Source of the DNA: Eutrigla gurnardus | Lineage: Eukaryota > Chordata > Actinopteri > Perciformes > Triglidae | Direction of reading: 5' to 3' | DNA length: 64,000 bases | Assembly (NCBI GenBank): GCA_963514095.1 | Contig: OY741277.1 | Span: 11,186,137-11,250,136 of the forward strand | Part shown: positions 27,590 through 39,906 of the stretch, in pieces | Numbering within the stretch: position 1 is the stretch's first letter | Layout: each line of letters starts with the position of its first letter | Notes under the pieces: generated by a model | Databases searched by the model: none | Seen by the model: only the letters and a program-made list of their open reading frames with translations | What the model was told of the DNA's origin: nothing | Position numbers and translations under genes: made by a program

Positions 27590-27850
27590 TAGTCCAGATG
27601 GGAGACGCAGAGCGGAGAGTGGCCAGATTTTTTCCAGAGTTTCGGTCGAACCAGGGCTTTGCTAATAAAAGCAGAGGAGATTTTCACAGTTCCGCAGACA
27701 AAACCTCGCATTCTAATTCTCGAGGGGGAACGGAGAGCGAGCGAGACCGCAATGTTATACTTTGTTTTTATTAAAGGGGGTGATTGACAGCTTGGAGGGA
27801 ATTTTCCAGCATTAAACCAGGGGTCTTATTGGAGAGGACAGAGCAGAGAG
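27590..27850. promoter_or_regulatory. Candidate conserved regulatory block with PBX/MEIS site
   Basis: Repeat-free, mixed-composition sequence with an exact PBX-MEIS/PREP composite site TGATTGACAG at 27781-27790, next to AT-rich homeodomain-like words (ATTAAA, TTTTATTAAAG). No protein frame is convincing. It has the look of a developmental enhancer, but conservation cannot be seen from one sequence. Confidence 0.3.
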
Positions 27851-28662
27851 CACAGGGACCTGGCGAAGCAAAGCAACGCTCTGGCAAGCTGCTACTGACT
27901 GAAGGCTTGGCTTCTCTTCGTATTCTCTCTTTGTAAACCATCTACTTCTTTCTCTCTAGTCTATCTATAACTGAGGAAAAGATGGCTGCAGTCTGTACCT
28001 GCTCCTCCTCTTGGCCCCACCCTCCCCCCTCCTCTCCATGACTAGTTCACTCATCACGTCTTCTGTTTTCTTGCTTTAGTTATTCCACTTCATCCTGTTT
28101 TCGCCTTTTCATTTTTTTTGTCTTGTGCCTAATAAGTGTGTCTCGGGTGCTGGAAGCGTGGGGAGGGCAGCACATGTTCCTTGTTGGATCTGTACACGCC
28201 TGCAAAGAGTCTAATAAAAACCTAGAGTTCCTCCTGATTCACAGAGTTCCTGTAAAGGGATGAAACACTTGCAGCGACCGTGTGCCTTCATTCATGCACC
28301 ATCGGCACCTCAGGGTGTGGCTAAACCTCCATCTATCTCAATATCCATCCATCACCAGCCCCAGATCAAGTAGAAAAGTCCGCCTAGGTCACCCGGTGTT
28401 TCTCAAAGTTGACAACTTAATATAGGAATGGAGGAAGAGCTCAACATCACCTGCAGTTACCAGATATGCTGTTTTCTTTTGGTTGATAATATTTCATGCG
28501 TCTCCATTGATTGTCAGCTGGTGGTCACTGAGCCTGTACTTGGTTATGGTCTGGCTCCGGTTCCTATGCCTGACAGCACATAGCTGTTATGTCAAACGTA
28601 AATCTCTTTAGCACTGTATACTATTCCAAAGGTAACGTAAAGTGTGAAATATTTTTTTCTCA

Positions 28663-28728
28663 AAATAGTTTTGGTGCTTTATTCTTTACAGTTAATCAAC
28701 TGTAAAGAATAAAGCACCAAAACTATTT
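28663..28728. repeat. Perfect 31-bp inverted repeat with 4-bp loop
   Basis: Left arm 28663-28693 and right arm 28698-28728 are exact reverse complements, separated by AATC. Outside a 2-base bulge, CTCAA/TTGAG extends the pairing. No transposon ends or target duplication were recognised. It could be a cruciform, a fold-back duplication or an assembly artefact; the loop is too short for a typical microRNA precursor. Confidence 0.95.
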
Positions 28729-29055
28729 AGTTGAGTGAAAATAGTTCTTCAAGGTTTGAGTTGGCAAATGCAGTTAATACGTTCTTTTTTGTAACTCAGT
28801 TATTCCGATTAATCCTGGCTCTGGTTTGGTTTAGGATCAGAACTGATGCCCTTTGAAATCCTGCTCATATGAGACCCCTGTCCAGATTGCACATGTGAAA
28901 TTATGGCAACGGCACAGCAGCCAGTGTCAACATCAATGACCTGAGAATTAAAGTTTATGCAATCAATCATTGGCCCATAATATAATGAGTGCTTATTTTT
29001 CTTCCATTTCCTGTTTCTTCAGCGTTTTCCTGCCAATTTCCTTATGCTACCATTG

Positions 29056-29084
29056 TCCCCTTTCTTCCCCTTTCTTCCCCTTTC
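29056..29084 (+). repeat. (CCCCTTTCTT)3 pyrimidine tandem repeat
   Basis: Three near-perfect copies of a 10-bp all-pyrimidine unit, a possible triplex-forming mirror tract. Confidence 0.85.
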
Positions 29085-29250
29085 TCTGAGTTTCCACTCG
29101 GGCTGTGCTTGTTAATACCAGACTGAGCATCCGAAAAGAGCATTTTGTCTTTACATCAACATTTCCAGTCATAGAGCAATGCTGCTTGTGTAGCTAAAGC
29201 ACCACACCTCCACAGCATCCACCTGTAGGCTCGCAGTCTACGTCCCCCTA

Positions 29251-29281
29251 TGACTCCCCACTGTGATGAGGTGGGGAGTCA
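29251..29281. repeat. Stem-loop, 11-bp perfect arms
   Basis: Arms TGACTCCCCAC (29251-29261) and GTGGGGAGTCA (29271-29281) around the 9-base loop TGTGATGAG. GC-rich and isolated in non-coding DNA; no T-run follows and no function is assigned. Confidence 0.85.
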
Positions 29282-30320
29282 AAGTCACCAAATACAATCC
29301 ATGGTGAAATAGTTGACTGAGCTATTTTACATTTTTCAAAGGAAAAATTCCAAGACTTCAGTGGTTACAGCTTCTCAAATATGAATATTTGCTGGTTTTA
29401 TTGGTTCTATCATAGTTACCTGAATAACTTTGAGCTTGAACATGTCAACTTGGGAAATTGTTGGAAATCGTAATGGGCATTTTTCACAATGTTATTACAT
29501 TTCTTTTAGACAAGAGAAACTAATCAACCATAATCAATAATGAAAACAACATTTGTTGCAGCATTAGAATGCTTAATTAATTATTTATAAAGACACAAGT
29601 CCTGTACTTTGAACCTTTGTAGGTTTGGTCTCTTGGCCATATTCTCTTTGCTCACATGGGTACGTTTTCCACACAGACATTAATACTGAGTCTAGGCATT
29701 CACTGTAAGCTAGCAGTGAGAATAAACCAGGAGGAATAACAATGGAGGAGCACAATGGGGAAACAATCACTGGCTCTTGAAAGAAAATCAGCTTTCAATA
29801 CCTGGCCAGATCACCCTCAACTACAAGCTAGCGTGCACGGAAAGTTGTCTGGCAAGGGGATCTGAAGACAAACAAACTGGCCATTTCAAATTCAGGATGT
29901 GTTCAGGAGGTGCTGAATCTATTTGATGACTACACGAGTGATGAGCACTTGGTGATCTTACAGGAATAAACATATTCATGGATACACATTTAAAAAAAAC
30001 ATCTTGTAAAAACACACACGGTCACATACAATATAGGGGCTTCCATGGTGGTATCCTCTTGAGCAGGAAATGTCTTTTTAACAACCAATTAAAGGTGAGC
30101 CAGGCTGCTAGCTTACAAGAGGAATGTTTACACAGAGGAGCTCTGTGAAGGAGAGAAAGGGGGAGAAAGATTCATCGTGGGGGAGAGAAGGGGGAGACAC
30201 AAAAGAGAGCGGAGGTAGGAAGAAAGCTGGAGAGCTGAACGAGGGAGAGTCCAGGATTTGGCACGTTCACAGGTGTGCACAACAGGGGGTTTGAGGAGGA
30301 AGGAGTGTGTGTACATGTGC

Positions 30321-30323
<3 letters not shown>

Positions 30324-30351
<28 letters not shown>
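30324..30351. repeat. (TG)n microsatellite, short
   Basis: About 14 TG copies, 107 bp left of a longer one. Confidence 0.9.
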
Positions 30352-30457
30352 GAGCTGCCAAACTGGCCACCTGTCTTTCCCTCGTTGTAGTTTTAGTGTT
30401 TCCTTTCATCCGGCCCTCAGCAGCACAACTCCCACTTGGAGCATTTAGCCTCCTGCA

Positions 30458-30462
30458 GTGTG

Positions 30463-30537
<75 letters not shown>
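30458..30537. repeat. (TG)n microsatellite
   Basis: About 40 TG copies with a single CG interruption near the left end. Confidence 0.95.
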
Positions 30538-30541
<4 letters not shown>

Positions 30542-32167
30542 GTAACTCAGTTCCCAGTTGGGTTAGAAAGACTAATGTTCTTAAAGGTGCATTTCACTAT
30601 TTTCTCCACGTTTATATATCTTTGTTCTTTATGTTTTATTGAGACAGTTCGAGTGGAGGCAGGAAGTTGGCCAACAGGCCTACGGAGCAGGAGAGGACAC
30701 CAGAGGAAACTTCTGCTCCAATGTCAACAGGAGGTCATGCTTCAGGAAAAGCACTGCTACCTATCCATCTTTAATTAATAGACCTTATTCAGCTGGGTAC
30801 CATCTGAGCACAAAAACATGGATGAGTTGGGGAAAAAAACAGGAAGTGCTCCTGTCTCCTCCACTGATTCTCATGTTATGACAGTTGAAAAATGTAGACA
30901 TTACTTACCGAGTCCAAGAGCACGTCTTATTTATTTAATTCTTTTAATTGCAAAAACTGCGGTGGTTGCTAAAAAGTTTTAGTTTCCTACTCACCAGTCA
31001 CTGCACTGGAGGAAGAGTAAAGCAAGTATCCTATGAAACCAAGCGGCCTGTGATTACAGAGTAGCCCATTTAAAGCTGTCCTAATCTATATTTTTATATG
31101 TAAACAAAGGCTCAAACATCTTGTAACACAAAAGAAGTAAGGTAAGGTCTATTATTTCTTCAAAAAGCTCTGATAAACACGACTTGCCCAGCACCAAACA
31201 GCAGACTGACATGTTTAGCAACCAGCTGAGGAACATAGTGAAGCATTAAGAAACTCAGGAGCCAGATATCCCCTTCAGAAGTAGGTAGAGACCAAAACAG
31301 AGCTAAAAACTAAGTGATGTTGGGTTATTAGGAGGCGACAAACATGTCAACTCTCAGGCCTAACTGACCACTAGCCACAACACAACCTTAGTTTCTACTT
31401 CTTCATTGATTTATAGACTATTGTTTTTAATATACTATGCTTGATTTACCTTCTTTTAAATCAACTCATTTGTAATTGAAACCTAACCCTAGATGCCTGC
31501 CAGGCTCCATACTATCCATTTGCATTGCCAGGACAATTTACGAGGAGGCTCAATGTGCAGAGTGACAGATGGAGTAGAGATGGGAAACAGAGAACATGAC
31601 CTGCAGTTTCCAATAAAGTTAGAATCCAATTACCTTTGGAGAAGCATTATCATCTCCACAGTCCTGCTATGGTTCACGCGCGCAAAAGGAAAATCAATTG
31701 GCAGGATAATTACTGTTATTGTTGAGCTTGCTGGAGATCATAAAGCCGTTACGTGATATCTTCTTCTTTTATAAGTGATTAAAATAGATCACAGTTTTAT
31801 TTGTCGTATTTCGGACATTGCTACTTTCAGCCAGCTTTCCGTTAGGCCTATAGTCATAATATGCTGACTTCTCTAACACGTCTTCAGACTGAAGACCACC
31901 TGACTCAAAAAGCAGCTTTTTATTACTTCGGCTATCAGCGCTCATATGCCAGATTTCCACGGGGGCATCTTCGTTAGAGAGCGTTATATTGATAATAAGA
32001 GCCGGTCAATCGGCCAACCTCCGGTTCACCTTGGTCCAAAACCGCCCACTTAAGTACACCACAGCAGTCTGCCCTCTCAGCTGATCTGTTTTCATCAATG
32101 TAAAATACAGAGATCATTAGACAGCTAAGCTGTATCACAGATCCTTCTGCTTAGTGTGCGCATATGA

Positions 32168-32171
32168 GTGT

Positions 32172-32202
<31 letters not shown>
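32168..32202. repeat. (TG)n microsatellite
   Basis: About 17 copies with one GA interruption. Confidence 0.9.
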
Positions 32203-35200
32203 AGACTGCACATGCATGCATACGTCCATTTATTTGTGCATATGTAAGTTCATCGGCTGTATGAGTGTGTAAATGGTCATCTGCGTGTGTGTAGGCGTAG
32301 GGGGAACCTGATCTGGTCTGTGTGGGAGGAACCAGTTCCTTTCCCCCCTCTCTGCTAGCTCAGACAGACGGCCTGCTAGAGAGATCAGACTCTCAGACTA
32401 ACTGGACCAGAAGTCATTAGGACACACTAGACACACAGCGCTTTTTTCAAAGCTATTGCTTCCTTTTAAAAAAACGCTCCGCTGTAAGATTATCTGCGTC
32501 TCATCGGCTTTTAAACAAGACACACTGCGCTTTTTAAACTTTTGTCTCAGGAACCAGCAAGCAGCAGGGACCACTTACATTGAAACTGTGCCCTGAGATT
32601 TAGTCTTTTGTTTCCCTGTGTTACGTGTGGGGAGGAAAAACCTGCTACGGCACTTGAATTTAAAGGGCGCTTTAAGCATAATATGCTAGAACTGCACTTT
32701 GTCTTTGGTATAAGCGATTCTCCAGGAAGGATTTTGCAACAATCTAAAGTTCGCTGTTTGGCTGCCATTCTACTTTTTCTTCCTCGACTTCAAAAAGCAC
32801 GCTATCAACGGTGAACCTATATTCTTCAGTCTTTCAATAGTCCCAAACTCAAATCTACACCTCTTCCCCCTTCGTCACCTTTGCGAGTTAGTTCATTAAA
32901 GTGAGTCTTTTACATGACATCACTCTGAGGTAAAAGTCACACACATCAACTCTAAAAAAAAACGACTGCAAGTGTTGGATGCTGTTTATAGATCTGTGGG
33001 TGTTTGTGAAATTACACACGCAATAAATCAGCTTTGTTTTTCAGGGCAGCTTCCACTAAAAACTGTGTTTTGGCAGTGCGATCAAGTGACGTTTGAATTT
33101 TTGTTGGTTGTTTTTCTTCACCGGGCACTTGTCACATTGTAGGAAAAAGCTCCATAATTGGCAGCTCGGTTGCAGAAACAGCTTGTTAGCATTGTTAAAA
33201 AATAATTTGGAAACACCAAGCCGGTGCAGTACAGGGGTTAGCCTCCATTAAAAGAATGGCTCATTTACATTTCACTTAATGGTGGAAAATAGCTGTAGAA
33301 ATACTGCTGTTATAGGGTTTTAAATGATGAACTAGGACTAGGGTAGACTGGGTATAGACTTATAATGGATTCTACGGCGTAGAAACACTTCGTCTGCTAT
33401 TTTGTGTCTTCAAACACGTGATCACTACAACAACAGAGCACACTGATCTCACAGAAGCTAATATCACAGCTTGTGGTCTGGGAGAAGTGTATTGCAGGCG
33501 GACGGAGAGAGAAGCTATTACGAAAATTGTGACAATCTTTTTCTAAAAAGGGCAGCATTCCACATTGCAAATGCGCTGATCATTTTCCGTAAAGGCAGCG
33601 GGACAGATTTGGAGAAAAACAAGAGTGCAGAGATGCTGCAAGAGTGCGACAGAGGGAATGAGGGATGGAAAGATCGGCAAAGGTATAGTGAGAAAAAACG
33701 AAGACGGCAAGCAAAGGGAAGGAAGATAGAAAGGAAGAAAAACGAGGAAAGGAGAGGGTGAGTGGTGTGTGGCGAAACACGCTGGAAAGCCATCACCAAC
33801 CAGACTCTGGCCAGTGGCACTCCAGGGAAAAGAGAGGAAGAGCAGAGGAGGAGAGGAGAGAAGACAGAAAGAGCATGTGGAAAGGTAAAGAAGAGGACAG
33901 CGAGGGGACACGGGCAGATGTCCAAACAGCCGTACCTGCAGATTCAATTCTGCTCCCTCTTTTTTTCCCCCCTTCCTCTCTCTCTTCTGCTCGCCTTTCC
34001 TCTGCTCCTCAAACCCCTCTTGTCCGACTCATCTTCAAACCCTGTCTTTCTCTGTCCGCTCTGATCTCGGTGCTCCAGAAGGGAAGAAAGTAGGCGAGAA
34101 AGAGGGAGTGTGTGAGAGAGAGGAAAAACAGAGAGAGAGACCCACAAGTAAAACTAGTTAGGCTGAGTTGTGCTCCAAGTGTAGTGATGGTGAAACTTCT
34201 TCTTACGCTCTCTGTGCTGCTTCTTTTTGGAGGAATTTATTTGAAACTTCAAATTATTTCTCCCCTGGCTGCTTGAGTGAGTAGTATGAAAAAAAAAAAA
34301 AAAAAACACTCCACCATTTGGATAGTTTTACAGAGGAAACTTTTATGTTTATTGGTTGGAAATGAGCAGGATTTGAGAGGACAATAGGCTCAAAAAACCC
34401 CACCAACATATAAATGAAATGTACTCCTAGATATACAAACAATTTATTGGTCATCTTGTGTTATTTCCAGCATTAGGACATTATCAGAGATGATTAGAAA
34501 CAACTAATATCACAAAAGTTCCAGCATGTTTTTTTTTTTTTTTTGGTGACGCCACAAACTGTGTCAATAGCCAATGTTTTGCACCTTTATACATAATTTG
34601 TCATGAATGTCAACGCCGGTTAAATAACAGAGTTTCATTATATAATGTTATGTCACATAAATATACATTTATATTTCAGTTTACACATTAATAACACACA
34701 GAACCTATGAAAGTTAAATGCATAGTCATCAAAAGCTGTGTGTTTTTCAATCATGTGCCACAAGTTTCTTTGACTCTGAATAAAGAGTCATGGAGTCTTT
34801 GAACAATACAGTAAAAAGTCCCTTAAATGTGGTTGAAAGGTTCATCATGGTCTCGATAAGCACGTGAAAGCCCTTTAAAAGTACTGTAAGACTTTTCAGA
34901 AGTGTTTCAAACTTATTTGAAAACACCCTGAAAAGTAAAACGTTCTTGTAAAGTGATATAAAAAGTAAGAAGAGAGAAAAAAAAGAGAAATGCTTGATTA
35001 AGTTCCTTGAAAAATCCTGGAAGTGCTCAAGAAGTCCTTCAAAAGTCTTCGAGATGTATCAAAAGTCTGATATGTCTTCAAGTTGCAGTAAAATCACTGC
35101 ATTTCATCTGTGTGGTTTGTGACCTCGTTAACTTCTGATAGCCGTCTTCCTGTCTCTGTCTTTGTTCTGCAAGAGAGAGAAAAATCACACATCATCGGGG

Positions 35201-36779
35201 GTTCAACACCAAAATCAATCTAAAAGGAATCGTCATTTCAGCTTTGCACAAAGATCAGAAACGGGAGGAAACAGCTAGCGACATATTTGAGTCTTTGCTC
35301 CATTTATCTGTTGCTACAGAATCTTTCCTAAAGAAATACAGGTATGGGACAATTACCCCACCTTTCTCCAATATTTACATATGCTCAACATTAACGTCCA
35401 CCCTTCTTTATAGCGCCATGAAACGGCAACCCAGGAAAGTGCACACATTGTGTGGAAACATACTGTACTGCAATCACTGGCACAGTACATTTATATGGCG
35501 TAGTACTGCATGAACTTTACCAGGGTCGATAAAGTAAATTAACCTCGACTGCAAACACAACGTGTGCAGTAGCGTACGCGCTTTACATTAGTTGCGGTAG
35601 CGGCTTTCATTACAGTCTGAAGAGTGACATCATGAGCTGATGCGTTACAGCCCTGCGTGATGATGTGCTTCTCATTTATCTGTGGTATCAGAACGGAGAG
35701 GCCTTGATTTCCTGGCTGGAGAGGAGACTTTCTCTATCTGGCCAGGAAAATAACATCACATTTTCCCTCCTCACCTAACCTCTGCTCTGCTCACTTCTCA
35801 GGCCATCTACCACTGGCTCCTCAAGCTACAGTCGAGGGATTTTATTGAACACCCCGTTGAGTGATACGCAACGCACGTCATCTTACTAATTACTTTTCAG
35901 GTCTGATCTTTGATTAACTCATAGCTGGAAAATTATGTTCGGTTGTTATAACCCCCACCATCGTGGCCAAAAAATGTAAAAGAAAAAAAGTCCTCTCTTC
36001 AATCTTATTGCAAGTGAAAAATGTATTTCATATGGTGATGAAAGTGCTGGGTGAAAATTTTCACTGGAGCTCAAATTCTCTGCACCCCTGTCCTCTCCTG
36101 ACTTTTCTTTCCCCTTCTCATATCGTCTCACCTAACGCTCCCGGCCGCCGCCCCCTCGCCTTCCTCTCATCAGCCGAACACCTGTTCCACATTTCCTCTC
36201 AGACCGTGCACAAGGTGTAGGTGTTTGGAAAAAAAAGAAATCCGTTTGACTGACATCAACAAAGGTGGGTAGGTGTTTGGAAGGGGATCAGGCAGTAATG
36301 AGAGAGTGAGATCATCGGATTTGGACAGGAATCGGTCCTCCCACTGATTGAGGTGAGCATGAGGAGACACAGGAACTATTACCCTCAATTCTTCCTCCAG
36401 CTGGAGCAGAGGATCGGGATGTGAATGCCATCATCTTGATGTGAAGCATTCACATCACTTTATTTGTTAGTTGACTTAATATACCAGACTTCTTCGCAGC
36501 CACAAGACTTGTAGATAGGTTTTGCGCAACTTTCTATATTTCATCAACCTATATCGCAAAATGATACTGAACGTACAATATGTGCTGAAGCATGATTCAG
36601 CAGTTTTATAGTTGTATTTAGGTTTTAGTGACAAGAAAAAAAGATGTTTCCTGAATTAACATTTAATCGAAACTCGACTGTAAAAAACAGATAAAAATAT
36701 TTAGTACATTTAGGCTGTCTGAGTAATATCTGGAGGCCTAAATAACTCGAGTAGCATCTTATAAATTTCTTTTAAATGT

Positions 36780-37160
36780 CATCTTCCAACACTCTACAAG
36801 CAATTGTCTCTATGAGCTGTGAATTTGTTTTCGCGCGCAGCCTGGAAAACGTTTGGCCTCACTGTGGCATTGCTGTTATTGTGCTTTCTGCTAACACAAA
36901 CTATAAAACCAAACAGCTGGACGAGACAAGTGCGGGCCTACTCTCTGGTGTTTGCTGGAAGGCGCTCTGGAAAATTGTAGGCATTTATCAGTGGAAATTA
37001 AAGTGCTCGAGGCGGGTAAGTGAAAAGTGGGTACATGAAATAATCTCCCTCAAAAACGGCGCATGACAATGAGGTGATTCACCAAATTACGCCAAATTAC
37101 GATGGAGTCGGCAGGAATGAGCGCACGGCTCGCCGTGAGTGTTTAGCGATAGCGGAGGAA
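36780..37160. promoter_or_regulatory. Candidate conserved non-coding element
   Basis: Low-repeat sequence between microsatellite-bearing stretches, with an exact tandem duplication of CCAAATTACG at 37082-37101 (two AATTA homeodomain-like cores 10 bp apart). A 96-codon open frame crosses it but resembles no protein. Suggested as regulatory by composition and position only. Confidence 0.25.
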
Positions 37161-37310
37161 GCACAGCTGTAGCTGGCAAAGGCGGTTCAGCTCGAGTGTA
37201 GTTGGTTCAGTCAAAACAGGAGGAGGGGGCTTTAAGGCTGGAACGGGTAGTCAAAACAATCTGCTGAAGACTAATAGGGCATGGTCGGATGACATCTCTG
37301 CTCTCTTACT

Positions 37311-37314
<4 letters not shown>

Positions 37315-37352
<38 letters not shown>
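37315..37352. repeat. (CA)n microsatellite
   Basis: About 18 copies between the two candidate regulatory blocks. Confidence 0.9.
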
Positions 37353-37353
<1 letters not shown>

Positions 37354-37617
37354 AACACATACATACCACTGACTTCCCAGGGGGGTGATTTGTCCAACAC
37401 TAATATGATTACCCGATGATGTTTACTTTAGATACGATATGATGATTTTAACACACTGGAACAATATTGTTGTTTTATCACAGTGAAAGCAGCGCGTCTT
37501 CACTTGAATATGAAGATAGCAAACACTTATCAACTCTACCAATTCAAACCTGAATATTGTTTTTCCGAAACTCAATCCGGGCTGTTCCTTCACCTATAAC
37601 TGAGGATTTTCCATGCA

Positions 37618-37620
<3 letters not shown>

Positions 37621-37650
<30 letters not shown>
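37621..37650. repeat. (TC)n microsatellite
   Basis: About 14 TC copies. Confidence 0.9.
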
Positions 37651-37653
<3 letters not shown>

Positions 37654-37859
37654 TGCGTTAAGCCGTTCTGTCAAATACAAACATCTAATTTAGTTTCTGG
37701 CTGCGTGAAGAGAGGGATGACTGGTTGGAAAAAATAATTTCACTTGGGTAGTTGCCCGACAATCATATAAGGAGATTGGTATTCAACCATGAAATGAAAA
37801 CTGGTAATATCCCTTTAGTTTATCGACTCAGAAAATATGTGCACATGCGTCAGTTCCTT

Positions 37860-38400
37860 TAAGTGTCTAAAAGACGCAGTAATTACCCTCATGACTGATC
37901 ATTGATTGGAGGAACATAGACATACATTAAAAGACTGCAATAAATAGCACATCAGACTTTTATATTACGCTAACTAACACACAAAATAAGCCGCAGTCTG
38001 CTATTATGTGGCTTGGATGCATGAGACATGTACTCGGCGCTCACTGTGGCTTGCTAATAAGCATCCTGATGACTTCTGAAAAACACTTGATTTCTCTTAG
38101 ATTGCCTAATCAGATGTAATTCTCACCAGCCGGCCACACATGCATTTAATTATTGCCACATTTTAATAATCTGTTATAATGGCACCAGAAGAAGCCCCAC
38201 TCCGTTTCTGCCAGTCTCGGATGATTTCATTCTGCTACATTACGCACCGACCAGCACTTTATCACCAGCGATGTGATGAGCACTCCGCAGCGGGCCAATA
38301 TGTCATTAGCTTCGGTAGATATTGTTTTAAGAAACTGCACCGTTTATCCTGCCAATTTCTGCTTTCCTCTGTGTTATAGGTTTATTTAAGATTTGCTCTT
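37860..38400. promoter_or_regulatory. Candidate conserved non-coding element, homeodomain-rich
   Basis: About 540 bp without simple repeats, rich in TAAT/ATTA-type words (for example GCATTTAATTATTGCC near 38141 and TTTTAATAATC near 38161). It is flanked by CA and CT microsatellites that do not intrude. It looks like developmental-enhancer sequence; only alignment to other fish could confirm that. Confidence 0.3.
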
Positions 38401-38632
38401 TGCCTGGCTCAGATTGCTGTAGTTTTGTTTTAATTTGCTCCGTGAGCAACCCTTCCCCTGGAGACCAAATGACAACAGAATGATAGTTTTGCTAATAGAT
38501 TTTGTTAGTTATCTGACACGACTTCTTCTGTTGGTGTTAAATTAGGGTTTAACTGCTTCCATCTGTGCTGAAAATATACAGACGGTCCATGCATGGCGGC
38601 GGCACACAGCCATACACAAAAAGTCAGGCTCC

Positions 38633-38663
<31 letters not shown>

Positions 38664-38683
38664 ACACACTAACACACACACAG
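38633..38683. repeat. (CA)n microsatellite, interrupted
   Basis: CA run broken by ATCACACACTAA, then a few more CA copies. Confidence 0.9.
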
Positions 38684-38879
38684 GCAGACACCGAACGTGG
38701 GCAAGAATATATTTGAAAACTGCCTGCAGTCTATTAGCTACCTTCGATGCACCTCATTAGCATAGCTTGAAATGAGAGGCAAACGGGCGATGCTCTCACT
38801 CATGGAGGCACAAAAACATCAACTCCAAGTCAACACCAGCATCATCAGTAAATGAGTGTATTTAGTTTTCTATGACCTT

Positions 38880-39115
38880 GTAACGTCGACTCCATGCACG
38901 CCAGTGACGCAATGCTTTTTCCCGGCGAAAACAGACTAATAACCAAATGACTGTAAAAACCGCAGTCATTAGCGTGCTCCTGCACGTGTCCTAGTCGTGC
39001 ATTTAAGCTCTCTTAAAAAGGTGCACGGTCCATTTGATCTCTATAAAAGGAGCGGAGTGTAGTTTCGGCACAGTCAAAAAACAACTGTCCAAACTGGAGG
39101 ACGAATGGCTAAGGT
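38880..39115 (+). promoter_or_regulatory. Possible TATA promoter
   Basis: TATAAAAG at 39042-39049 in CTCTATAAAAGGAGCGG would place a start near 39073. Upstream are a TGCACGTG E-box and other CpG-containing words. An ATG at 39105 opens only a 32-codon frame (MAKVIIPPSR...), so any transcript is short-coding, spliced or non-coding. It may instead be part of an enhancer. Confidence 0.25.
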
Positions 39116-39684
39116 GATTATCCCGCCGAGTCGCTGGCTATTTATCTGCCTCTCTTTCTCTCCTTCTCCATCTCTCTTTCCACAACTTCCTGCACACCAT
39201 TAGTTTAGAAAGTGTTGAAAGCACAGTCGTGATCCAGCGCTGCTTAAGTGAGTAATCATATATGAGTTTTTTTTTTTTTGAGGGGGTGGTGGTCTAGAAA
39301 GAAGCAATGAACTGCCGCCTGGCTGAAAAGACTAAAGAAAAAAAAAATCAAGGTAGAATGAAACGCTTTTGATAAAAGTCTGAGTGCGGTGCATGTGTCA
39401 GGATTTCTATGGCCGTGCATGTATGCGAGAGTGTACGTGTGTCATGTGTGTGGGTGTGATTCTGTGTGTGTGTGTGTAAGCGACGAGGGCGTTTCACAGA
39501 GAGCGGTTTCCAGGCTTCTTTAACATCACCATCAAAGCCCAAAGTCAATGTGTTTCTAATAGCAGCAGCTGAATTAAACACTGGCTGTACAGGCCTCAGC
39601 AGAGGATAAATCATTTACAGAACAATTAGCTCATTTGTTGCTCCGCTCTGTGCTGCCAATGACTTCCAGACACAGAGAGCCAGC

Positions 39685-39686
<2 letters not shown>

Positions 39687-39723
<37 letters not shown>
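39687..39723. repeat. (GT)n microsatellite
   Basis: About 18 GT copies, 120 bp from an opposite-sense CA run at 39844-39902. Confidence 0.9.
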
Positions 39724-39724
<1 letters not shown>

Positions 39725-39806
39725 ATGTACTGTATACGCACATGGATGTAAAAAATAAAAAAAAATCTCACTCAATGTAACTCACATCCATCTCAAAGTA
39801 ACTAAC

Positions 39807-39841
39807 GCATATATATATATATATGCAGACCCACATTTTCT

Positions 39842-39902
<61 letters not shown>
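39807..39902. repeat. AT palindrome followed by (CA)n
   Basis: A self-complementary (AT)8 flanked by GC and GC (39807-39826) lies 17 bp before about 29 CA copies (39844-39902). Both sequences form unusual DNA structures. Confidence 0.9.

Positions 39903-39906
<4 letters not shown>

Larger units (their letters stand above)
27851..36779. other. Non-coding, no gene recognised
   Basis: Holds the perfect inverted repeat, the 29251 stem-loop and TG arrays. A pyrimidine/purine-rich zone at about 33600-34140 gives long but low-complexity frames that I do not accept as genes. A(n) and T(n) runs lie near 34289 and 34528. Confidence 0.6.

Noticed and set aside
33471..34093. Lys/Arg/Glu-rich and Ser/Pro/Phe-rich frames
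   Set aside because: Produced by a purine-rich tract; no domain or splice support.
36776..37066. 96-codon plus-strand frame
   Set aside because: Sequence looks regulatory rather than coding; no homology recognised.
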